This document shows positions 1 through 6,239 of a stretch of DNA of 6,481 nucleotides, piece after piece. Under the pieces are notes generated by a model. It worked only from the letters and a program-made list of their open reading frames with translations. It made no database searches and had not been told where the DNA came from. The stretch is from Deltaproteobacteria bacterium (GTDB lineage: Bacteria; Myxococcota; XYA12-FULL-58-9; JAUUZB01): the NCBI GenBank assembly GCA_030590185.1, contig JAUUZB010000248.1, forward strand, positions 1 to 6,481, written 5' to 3'. How positions within the stretch are numbered: position 1 is the stretch's first letter; each line of letters begins with the position of its first letter. The position numbers were made by a program, and so were the translations under genes.

Positions 1-3000
1 AACAGAGGGCGTAGTTGTTGGCGCTCCAGTTGTTGGGCCCGTTGGGGTTGGACCAATAGGCCGCCCGCAGAACGAAGGGCTGCGTCGAGCCGTGCGGACC
101 CTGGGGACCGGAGGTGGAGTTGCTCGCCACGCCGTTGGCGTCGGCGGTCTGTTCGTTGTTGTGACAATCGCGACAGCTGATCAGCGAGGCGGTGGTGAGA
201 CCGCCGAGTAGCTGGTCTTGCATGGCGCTCGAGGTGTTGCGCCCCGCCGCCGCCACGGGATGGAAGGAGCTGTTGGTCGGTTGGAAGTCGGTGCGCTTGT
301 TGGTGGTGCGCGCCCGGGCGCTGTTGAAGCTGTCGCCGTGACACTTGAAACAGATCTCGTACTCCTCGACGGCTGGCGTCGGGCCCACCGCCGCGCCGCT
401 CAGATCGAGACCCGTGGCCCCGGCGATCGGGTTTGCCGCGCTGGCCCAGTGCGGGTCGTGACAGTCGGCGCACTCGACGGTTCGCCCGGCGGACTGCTCC
501 GCGGCGAGCACCGGGTGATGAAAGACGTCGGTGCCGTTGGTGCCCTCGACCATCTCGGTCTCGATGTCGTGAACGGCGGGCGCGCCGGCGTGGCAGGCGT
601 AGCAGAGCGATTCTTCTATGTTGGCCACCGTCGTGCCGGCGACGTTCGCCGAGAGCAGGTGGTCGAAGTCGGCGCCGTGCACGATCTGGACGGCCGGCAA
701 ACCGGGGCGGGTGCTGTCGGTGCCGCCGTGGCAGGCGAGGCAGGCGTCATCGGCGAGGGCCGCCGGCGTGGCGGCGTTGTGTGAGGCGCTGGCCCAACCG
801 CTGGCGATGTCGGTGGGGGTGGTGCCGTCGAGGAACGGTTGCTGGCCATTGCCCGGGTTGCCGTCGCTGTCAAAGGCGAGGGGACCCGCGGCGTCGTGAC
901 AGCCGAGGCAGAAATCCTCGAGCACCGCCCCGTTGCCGTCGTAGGTGAGGGTGACGGTCGCGCCGGTATCCGGATCGTTCAAGTAAACCTCGGGCTCGGC
1001 CAAGGTCTGGTGGACGCCGAGGTTGTGACAGACCAGGCAGTCGTCACTCAGGATGGTCTCGGAGGCGCTGGCGTCATCGACGTGATGGCTCTGGAGATTG
1101 AAGTCACCCCCGGCGGTGACAATCTGACGCCGGTAGTCGCCCACCCCTTGGGTCGTTGAGTGGCAATTCAAGCAGGTGACGTTGACCGCGCCGTCGATGT
1201 GGAGATCCGCGTTGACCCACACCATCCCCGGGCCGATGACCGCGCCGTGACACTGGGGGCAGCCGCCCCCCACCGGATGGGTGCCGGTGGGCGGAAGCTG
1301 ATGGCAAGCTCCGCAGTTGGCCTGGGAGCCGTTCACCGTGGTCCAGGATGGGTAGGTGTTGTAGCCGCCGGGGATCAACGTCTCGCCGTGGCAATAATTG
1401 CTGCAGCCGTCACCGTCGAAGCTCGGTGTCGCCCCGTCGGCGGTGGCCAGCGGTCCCCAGGTGTGCTCCGCGGGTAGCGGGGTGTCGATGTGTCCTGGAT
1501 CGCCCATGGCGGTCGGCACCTGGTGGCACTCCTCACAGGTCACCGGCCCATGCCAGTTGGCGGGTGTCAGGTGGGACTGGTGCGCGCCGACCCCTGTCAA
1601 CGCCGTGCCGGCGTTGCCGCTAGTATCGACCGGGGGCGCCGGATCGCCGGCGCTGCCGTGACAGCTATCGCAGGCGAGCTCAATGACCTCCACCTGACCG
1701 TTGACGTGCAGGTCCGGCGCTACGAAGGTGTTGCCGGCGCCGATCACCATGCCGTGGCAGTTCTCGCAGTCGCTGCGCGACGGATGGGGCGAGCTCGGGG
1801 GATCGCCGTGACAGCTGTCGCAGGCGGATTGGCTGCCGTCCACCAGGGTCCACTGCGGAGTCAACGTCGTACCGCTGGCGCTGACCAGGGTGGCGCCGTG
1901 GCAGTAGAGGTTCGAGCAGGTCTCGCCCGCGAAGCTGGGCACGGCGCCGTCGGTCGTGGCCAACGGTCCCCAGGTGAGCTCCGCCGGCAGCGGGGTGTCG
2001 GTGTGCCCCGGGTCGTCGTTCGCAACCGGAACGACGTGGCAGGCTTCGCACGGGATCTCGAGGTGCCAATCCGACGGACCGAGGTGCTCGCGGTGGGCAC
2101 CGACCCCGACCGAAGTCGTCAACAGGCTGCCCTGCGTATCGATCGGCGGCGCGGCCACGCCGTTGCTGCCGTGGCAGGAGAAGCAATCGAGGTCATCCAC
2201 CTCGACCACCCCATTAACGTGCAGCTCCGGCGCCAGGAACACCGGGTCCACGCCGCTGACGTCGATCACGGCGCTGTGGCAGCGCTCGCAGTCGCTCTGC
2301 CCGACGTGGCCACCGAGGGGCGGCGCGCCGTGGCAGCTGTCGCACGCCGACTGGGTGCCGTCCACCAGGGTCCAGACCGGCTCGGTGACGACGCCACCGC
2401 CGTCGGTCAGGGTGGCGCCATGGCAGTAGACGCTGCTGCAGGTTTGGTCGGTGAGCACGGGCGCGGCGCCGTCGGTGAGGGCGAGGGGCCCCCAGGTGAG
2501 CTCCGCGGGCAGATCGGTGTCGATGTGGCCAGCGTCCTCCATCGCCACCGGCACCAGGTGACACGCCTCGCAGGTAACTTCCGCGTGCCAGGCGGAGACC
2601 CCGAGGTGCTCGCGGTGGGCGCCGACACCGGGCGCGGTGGTCACGGTGTTGCCGGACACGTCGTTGGGGGGCGCCGGATCTTCGTCGCCGCCGTGGCAGC
2701 TCCAACATTCGAGATCATCGACATCTAATGTTCCATCGACGTGGTGGCCATCGGCGATCAGGATGTCGCCACTCGCATCGACCGTGACGCTGTGGCAGCG
2801 GTCGCAATCGTCGCGGGCCAGGTGCGGCAACGGTGGCGGATCCCCGTGGCAGCTCTGACACTCGGATTGGGTGCCGTCCACGGTCGTCCAGACCGGGGTG
2901 GTCGCCTCGCCGCCGACCAGGGTCGCGCCATGGCAATAGCTGTCCGCGCAGGTGGCGGCGGTCCGGTCCCATACCGGGTCGGTCCCATGAAGGCTGGCGA

Positions 3001-3340
3001 GGCCGGAGAAGGTCACCTCCGCCGGCAGCGGATCGACGTGCCCCTCATCCTCGATCAAGGTCGGCACGACGTGACAGGCATCGCAATCTATGGCGGCGCG
3101 CACGTCGCCGTCGGTCAGGTGGGACTGGTGGGCGCCCACCCCGAGATCGCTAGGCTCCGAGCCCTCCGCCAGCGATACCGGCGGCGCGGCGTTGGCCTCA
3201 CCGCCGTGACAGGTCGAGCAGGTTAGATCGTCCGGCAGACCATCGGCCAGGCGATTGTCGTCGCAGCCGGTGAGGGCGGCAACAATCGCGGCTGAGACGA
3301 GCCAGGACCAACACGGCGACATGCGGAGCGTTGGGACCAT
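1..3340 (-). CDS. Giant multiheme c-type cytochrome lipoprotein (at least 28 hemes), 3' end beyond window
   Basis: The frame is open from the ATG at 3340 to the left edge: 1113 residues with no stop. I count 28 heme-binding motifs: 24 CXXCH, three CX4CH (Cys131, 301, 475) and one CX3CH (Cys646). The N-terminus has Arg6, a hydrophobic stretch (about 11-24) and a lipobox LTGC with Cys26, so it is probably a lipoprotein; Asp27 and Asp28 follow. Residues 41-722 form four five-heme repeats. Residues 723-1113 carry eight further motifs (Cys723, 768, 811, 867, 913, 957, 997, 1056), with HHPV at 941-944, a CADCHDPH paired-CXXCH-like segment and GPHGS at 1081-1085. The CX4CH...CXXCH pairs with a YCHG signature resemble the Geobacter CxxxxCH...CXXCH domain (TIGR01904 type, from memory). 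It is last in the visible operon and its ATG overlaps the preceding stop (TGATG), with GGGAG eight nt upstream; Met7 is an alternative start. The likely role, inferred, is the outer-surface electron terminus of a porin-cytochrome conduit; a giant periplasmic cytochrome is the alternative. The last visible codon is Cys1113, perhaps the start of another heme motif. Confidence 0.93.
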   Translation of the reverse strand, partial: MVPTLRMSPCWSWLVSAAIVAALTGCDDNRLADGLPDDLTCSTCHGGEANAAPPVSLAEGSEPSDLGVGAHQSHLTDGDVRAAIDCDACHVVPTLIEDEGHVDPLPAEVTFSGLASLHGTDPVWDRTAATCADSYCHGATLVGGEATTPVWTTVDGTQSECQSCHGDPPPLPHLARDDCDRCHSVTVDASGDILIADGHHVDGTLDVDDLECWSCHGGDEDPAPPNDVSGNTVTTAPGVGAHREHLGVSAWHAEVTCEACHLVPVAMEDAGHIDTDLPAELTWGPLALTDGAAPVLTDQTCSSVYCHGATLTDGGGVVTEPVWTLVDGTQSACDSCHGAPPLGGHVGQSDCERCHSAVIDVSGVDPVFLAPELHVNGVVEVDDLDCFSCHGSNGVAAPPIDTQGSLLTTSVGVGAHREHLGPSDWHLEIPCEACHVVPVANDDPGHTDTPLPAELTWGPLATTDGAVPSFAGETCSNLYCHGATLVSASGTTLTPQWTLVDGSQSACDSCHGDPPSSPHPSRSDCENCHGMVIGAGNTFVAPDLHVNGQVEVIELACDSCHGSAGDPAPPVDTSGNAGTALTGVGAHQSHLTPANWHGPVTCEECHQVPTAMGDPGHIDTPLPAEHTWGPLATADGATPSFDGDGCSNYCHGETLIPGGYNTYPSWTTVNGSQANCGACHQLPPTGTHPVGGGCPQCHGAVIGPGMVWVNADLHIDGAVNVTCLNCHSTTQGVGDYRRQIVTAGGDFNLQSHHVDDASASETILSDDCLVCHNLGVHQTLAEPEVYLNDPDTGATVTLTYDGNGAVLEDFCLGCHDAAGPLAFDSDGNPGNGQQPFLDGTTPTDIASGWASASHNAATPAALADDACLACHGGTDSTRPGLPAVQIVHGADFDHLLSANVAGTTVANIEESLCYACHAGAPAVHDIETEMVEGTNGTDVFHHPVLAAEQSAGRTVECADCHDPHWASAANPIAGATGLDLSGAAVGPTPAVEEYEICFKCHGDSFNSARARTTNKRTDFQPTNSSFHPVAAAGRNTSSAMQDQLLGGLTTASLISCRDCHNNEQTADANGVASNSTSGPQGPHGSTQPFVLRAAYWSNPNGPNNWSANNYALC
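1175..3220 (-). repeat. Four tandem five-heme repeat units within the giant cytochrome
   Basis: Units are residues 41-211 (3220-2708), 212-385 (2707-2186), 386-556 (2185-1673) and 557-722 (1672-1175), giving periods of 171, 174, 171 and 166 residues. Each unit runs: CXXCH, then GVGAHxxHL, C-D/E-A/E-CH, GHxD, LPAE and (units 2-4) TWGPLA, a CX4CH-type site with YCHG, a W-T-x-V-D/N-G segment, CXXCH, an isolated His, CXXCH, and a closing H-x-D/N-G segment. Units 2 and 3 look closest: at DNA level they share identical 20-nt (2079-2098 and 2601-2620) and 18-nt (1835-1852 and 2357-2374) stretches exactly 522 bp apart. The pattern indicates duplication of a five-heme module. Unit 1 lacks the TWGPLA segment, and unit 4 has a shortened heme motif. 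Confidence 0.9.
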
Positions 3341-4587
3341 CACTGATTCTCCCGGTGGCAGGCGATGCAGGTGGCGGGGCGATGACACACTAAACAGGTC
3401 TCGTTGGCGCGACTGACGGCGCTCAGGCCGTGGATGGCAGACCAGGCGCCGCGGTGATTGAGCGGCGTGGTGGTCTGGTGGCAACGGACGCATTGACCGG
3501 TCTCGTGGCAAGTTTTGCAGCTCTCCCGATCCCAGGCCGCGGCGGCGCCGTGGCTGCGCTGTCGCCACAAGCCGGTGTGGCTGCGCGGCATCTCCACCCG
3601 GTGGCAGGCATCGCAGGTGGCGGGACGATGGCAGCTTCGGCAATTATCGCCGTGACCCCCCAACCCCAACCACCGGGCGTCCCTGCCGTGACCGGCTCGC
3701 CAGCTGGAGCGGTGATTATTCGGTTCCATGCGCTTGGCGTCCACGCCGTGGCAGGCGGCGCAGGCGGCCTTGCCCGGGGAGACGTCCCGATCGCCGTGGC
3801 AGGCGAAGCATCTCTCGGCGGTGAGATCGGTGGCACCGTGGGCGTCGCCGTCGTCGACCGCGGCCGCGTGACAGTCGCCGCAGGGAACCGCCCGGGCGTG
3901 CTTGGCGTGGGGAAAGTCTACCGGCAGGCGAGTCCGCCGGGGCTCTGGTTGAGCGTCGTGGCAACCATCGCAGCTCGGCGGCAGGGCCTCGATGCCGTTT
4001 TCCTCGTGACAGGAAAAGCAGTGGCCAGCACCAGAGATCACTTCGCCGTGGCGGCCCGGCGGCGCCGCCCGGTGGCAGTCGGTGCAGTCAAAGGAGTCAG
4101 CGTGCGAACCGTGGGGCAGGCTGTAGACCATGCCCCTGGCGGCGGAATCGAAATCCGGGACCTCGCTGTGGCAGCCGCTGCAATTGCCTGGCGGCAGCTC
4201 GATGCCGTTGTCGTCGTGGCAGGCGTGGCAGGCCTTGGCGTCCATCTTTTTCCCCGCGCCATCCTCTGGGATCGACGGGTGGCAATCGGCGCACTCGAGG
4301 GAGTCGGCGTGCAGGCCGTGGGGGAACGTCGCCCGCAGCGCCGTTACCGCCTGCGGGACGCTGTACCCGGTCGGAGCTTCGTCGTGGCATTCGAGGCACT
4401 GGGCTTTTTTGAGCGTCGGGCGACCCTTGCCGAGCACGTGGCACCCGTCGCAACCGAGCTCATCATCCATCTCGAAATGCTCTCGGTGTGAGAAGACCGG
4501 GGGCCCCTCGGCCAACACCAGGGCGGCCACGCCGAACAGGAGGAGGCCACTCGCCCAGGCTGCGATTTGTGTGCGCTGTGCCATCAT
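3340..4587 (-). CDS. Periplasmic 17-heme c-type cytochrome, conduit partner
   Basis: This 415-residue protein has an N-terminal signal peptide (hydrophobic core about 12-25, likely cut after VLA at residue 26) and no lipobox, so it should be a soluble periplasmic protein. I count 17 CXXCH motifs, at Cys46, 64, 99, 120, 136, 168, 190, 206, 236, 260, 276, 316, 325, 357, 366, 398 and 407. The first half has one two-heme and three three-heme units, each opened by an S/P-H-x-x-H pair, like cytochrome c7/c3-type multiheme repeats. The second half has three CXXCH doublets, the first two followed by a P-x-x-H-x-x-x-W segment, a pattern I recall from Geobacter multiheme cytochromes. The start overlaps the barrel stop (ATGA); a second ATG follows directly and changes only one residue. 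GAGGTG lies five nt upstream. By position and architecture it would match the OmaB or MtrA role of passing electrons from the periplasm into the barrel. That role is inferred; the heme count is seen directly. Confidence 0.93.
   Translation of the reverse strand: MMAQRTQIAAWASGLLLFGVAALVLAEGPPVFSHREHFEMDDELGCDGCHVLGKGRPTLKKAQCLECHDEAPTGYSVPQAVTALRATFPHGLHADSLECADCHPSIPEDGAGKKMDAKACHACHDDNGIELPPGNCSGCHSEVPDFDSAARGMVYSLPHGSHADSFDCTDCHRAAPPGRHGEVISGAGHCFSCHEENGIEALPPSCDGCHDAQPEPRRTRLPVDFPHAKHARAVPCGDCHAAAVDDGDAHGATDLTAERCFACHGDRDVSPGKAACAACHGVDAKRMEPNNHRSSWRAGHGRDARWLGLGGHGDNCRSCHRPATCDACHRVEMPRSHTGLWRQRSHGAAAAWDRESCKTCHETGQCVRCHQTTTPLNHRGAWSAIHGLSAVSRANETCLVCHRPATCIACHRENQ
3343..3720 (-). repeat. 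Three tandem CXXCH-doublet repeats in the 17-heme cytochrome
   Basis: Residues 290-415 contain doublets at Cys316/325, 357/366 and 398/407, exactly 41 residues apart, with nine residues between the cysteines that open each pair. Each doublet is preceded by an x-x-H-x-x-x-W-x-x-x-(x)-H-G segment (His292/Trp296/His300, His337/Trp341/His346, His378/Trp382/His386). The protein ends five residues after the last heme histidine begins its tail, so no extra C-terminal domain exists. Confidence 0.85.
3349..3353 (-). promoter_or_regulatory. Ribosome binding site of the giant cytochrome gene
   Basis: The minus strand reads GGGAG, then eight nt, then ATG at 3340. The site lies inside the last codons of the 17-heme gene, so initiation at 3340 is probably coupled to termination at the overlapping TGA. 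It supports Met1 over the internal Met7. Confidence 0.55.
3739..4326 (-). repeat. Three tandem three-heme repeats in the 17-heme cytochrome
   Basis: Residues 88-156, 157-224 and 225-283 each open with F/L-P-H-x-x-H (His90/93, 159/162, 227/230) and carry three CXXCH motifs (Cys99/120/136, 168/190/206, 236/260/276). The period is 68-69 residues. The first two copies also share an N-G-I-E segment between the second and third hemes. The paired histidines upstream are natural candidates for distal heme ligands, as in cytochrome c7-type repeats. Confidence 0.85.
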
Positions 4588-6128
4588 CCCCCCACCTCGA
4601 AGGCTTGGGTGAAGCTCAAGATGATCGTGTGCAGGTCACGGTCGCTGCGCTCGAACAGGTAGCGGGCCTTGAATTTCAGACCGTCGAGGGGCTCGACGTG
4701 GGCCGAAAGATAGACCGTGCGCACGTTCTGAAGCTCGTCGATGTCTACATAATAGACGTACTTGAAACGCTGGTAGTAGCTGCCGATCTCCCCACCGATC
4801 CAGCCGTGGTCGTAGCCGGCGCTACCGCCCACGGTCAGCAGACCATCGTCGATGATGCTGCCGTCGTGGTGGTACTCCAGGCTGGCGGAGGCGGACAGCC
4901 CGGGCAGGATCAGGTCCTCCACCTCGGCCATCAGGTAGATCCGCCCGTAGCTGCGATTGAAGGCGCCGCTCTCCCCCTCGAGGGGCTCACGCCCGCCCCA
5001 CCCGAGGTGCAGGCCCCAGTCACCGACGATGGTGTCAAAGCGCTTCCAGGCGTCCACCTTCCACCGCACCCGGGGCTGGCTCTCGCCGAGCACCGCAAAG
5101 TAGGGGTCGTTGAGCTCGTTGAGCTCACCGAGCACCGAGAGCTGAAAGTCGACGTCGCTGTCGAGACCGATCGTCCATGGCTCCCAGATGAGCCGCGTGG
5201 AGGTACCGAGGCTGGCGAGGGCGTCGTTGACCCCGCGGCCGTAGGCCTTCAGAAACACGGCGTCGATCGGCCGGTACCAAGCGGTGAGGCCATAGTTGTG
5301 ATCGATATCCGCCGCGGCCGAATCCTCGGCCAGCAGACGGTAATCCAGGGAGATGCGCAGGTCGCTCAGGGGCCGCACCTGCACGCCGGCGGAGCCGATC
5401 CAATCTTCGAACAGCTCGTCATCGAGCTCGTAGAAGTGGGCGGTGCGACCGCCGAACAGGAAGAACTCCAGGCTGCGCACCGCGAGGACGTCGGTGGCGG
5501 TGGTGATGAAGGGCCGAATGGTCACCGAGGCGCCGTCGAAGATCACCGGCGCGCCGTGCTCGGTGCTGAGCCGGCCGGCCTTGAGGGACTCGAGCCAGGT
5601 GCGGTTGGTGTAGTGCCCGGCGAGGCTGTAGACGTCGACCCAAACGCCCGACTCATTGTCCCGCACGGAGCCGTAGGACCGGGGTCGCGGCGTGGTGTTG
5701 ACGCCGTCGAGGTCGACCCACATCGCCATCACGCCGTCCCCACCGAGCTCCCCGTCCGGGCCGGACAGGCCGAGGTCGAGGAGGAAGCGGAGATCTTGGT
5801 CCGAGGCGTTTTGGGTGTCGGCGTAGATGTTCGCCGGGACGGTGAGGTCGATCGGTAGGGTGTGCCGGTGACGGTAGCCCTCGGTGGCGGTGATCCAGAA
5901 ACGCAGGCCGTCGAGGAGGCCGGGCTCGGGCTCGGTCGTTGTCTCTGTCGCCGTCTCTGTCGCCACCTCCGTCTCCGGCGTGTCGGCCGCGGCGGTGGCG
6001 TCGATCACCTCGGCAGCAGCGGTTGGCTCGGCACGGGCGGAACTGGCCGACGCGAGCAGCGCTACCGCCAGGCAAGCGTGCATCGCGTTGTTGTGCAGAC
6101 ACCCCCCGGTGACTCCCGAGTCTCTCAC
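4584..6128 (-). CDS. Outer-membrane beta-barrel protein, porin of a porin-cytochrome conduit
   Basis: This 514-residue protein starts with GTG at 6128, preceded by AGGGG with a five-nt spacer; an internal ATG (residue 16, 6083-6081) has no good ribosome site. The signal peptide core is about 17-30, with likely cleavage after ARA at residue 33. Residues 34-69 form an acidic, Thr/Ala-rich linker. From about 70 to 510 the chain alternates short amphipathic strands with turns rich in Gly, Asp and Asn (for example 112-140, 160-190, 195-265, 275-300, 395-510), as expected of an outer-membrane barrel. A segment at 183-207 (KAGR...FDG...IRPF) resembles wording common in porin-like proteins. The mature chain has no cysteine, so it binds no heme c and lacks the N-terminal CXXC known from MtrB. 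It is first in the coupled operon with two multiheme cytochromes, which suggests a conduit sheath like OmbB. I do not recognise the exact family; a general porin is the alternative. Confidence 0.85.
   Translation of the reverse strand: MRDSGVTGGCLHNNAMHACLAVALLASASSARAEPTAAAEVIDATAAADTPETEVATETATETTTEPEPGLLDGLRFWITATEGYRHRHTLPIDLTVPANIYADTQNASDQDLRFLLDLGLSGPDGELGGDGVMAMWVDLDGVNTTPRPRSYGSVRDNESGVWVDVYSLAGHYTNRTWLESLKAGRLSTEHGAPVIFDGASVTIRPFITTATDVLAVRSLEFFLFGGRTAHFYELDDELFEDWIGSAGVQVRPLSDLRISLDYRLLAEDSAAADIDHNYGLTAWYRPIDAVFLKAYGRGVNDALASLGTSTRLIWEPWTIGLDSDVDFQLSVLGELNELNDPYFAVLGESQPRVRWKVDAWKRFDTIVGDWGLHLGWGGREPLEGESGAFNRSYGRIYLMAEVEDLILPGLSASASLEYHHDGSIIDDGLLTVGGSAGYDHGWIGGEIGSYYQRFKYVYYVDIDELQNVRTVYLSAHVEPLDGLKFKARYLFERSDRDLHTIILSFTQAFEVGG
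4592..4598 (-). promoter_or_regulatory. Ribosome binding site of the 17-heme cytochrome gene
   Basis: The minus strand reads GAGGTGG followed by further G residues and then ATGATG. GAGGTG is a six-base match to the anti-Shine-Dalgarno complement and lies five nt before the first ATG (4587) and eight before the second (4584), so either ATG could serve. The site is embedded in the last codons of the barrel gene. Confidence 0.65.
5941..5964 (-). repeat. Two perfect tandem 12-bp copies in the linker of the barrel gene
   Basis: The plus strand reads GTCTCTGTCGCC twice in a row. On the coding strand this gives two Ala-Thr-Glu-Thr copies in frame within the acidic Thr-rich linker (about residues 56-63), after the signal peptide. 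A multiple of three in length, it can expand or contract without shifting the frame, so linker length may vary between strains. Confidence 0.7.
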
Positions 6129-6239
6129 GTTGTCCCCTGTTTGGTTGCGATGCGGGCCATGGCGATCGTAGCAATCCGCACCTCCCTGTCTCTACCATCC
6201 CCGAGGGGGGTTCAGCTGAAAAAAATCACCGCCCCCGGC
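6129..6239 (-). other. 111-nt intergenic region between ruvA and the barrel gene
   Basis: This gap must hold any dedicated promoter for the conduit operon, but I see no convincing -35/-10 pair. It contains a seven-T run on the minus strand (6219-6225), a perfect 10-bp palindrome TTCAGCTGAA (6211-6220), G/C runs that flank these (6205-6210 and 6232-6236), and the ribosome site of the barrel gene. The palindrome could be an operator half-site pair, but nothing identifies a regulator. Confidence 0.4.
6134..6138 (-). promoter_or_regulatory. Ribosome binding site of the barrel gene
   Basis: The minus strand reads AGGGG, then ACAAC, then GTG at 6128. This supports the GTG start over the internal ATG at 6083, which has only a G-run 18 nt upstream. 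Confidence 0.5.

Noticed and set aside
218..784. 188-residue plus-strand open frame, and several minus-strand frames within 616-2972
   Set aside because: All lie inside the giant cytochrome in other frames, have Arg/Pro-rich shadow composition and no independent coding signal.
1490..2728. 412-residue open frame on the plus strand
   Set aside because: It is the exact antisense of the five-heme repeats; its composition is Val/Ala/Arg-rich and mirrors the repeat pattern. It is a by-product of GC-rich codon use opposite the cytochrome.
1175..3220. Regularly spaced repeated DNA as a possible CRISPR or other non-coding array
   Set aside because: The repeats are about 510 bp, diverged, in frame, and explained by repeated heme-binding protein units.
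3430..4491. 353-residue open frame on the plus strand
   Set aside because: Antisense to the 17-heme cytochrome, whose 17 regular CXXCH motifs and signal peptide are decisive; the plus frame shows no recognisable domain.
4488..5858. 456-residue open frame on the plus strand
   Set aside because: Antisense to the barrel gene. It lacks a domain or plausible start context, while the minus frame has a signal peptide, barrel strands and operon coupling.
6145..6160. Sigma-54-like TGGCCCG...GCAA upstream of the barrel gene
   Set aside because: The GG and GC elements are two bases closer than the -24/-12 spacing requires, so it should not function as such a promoter.
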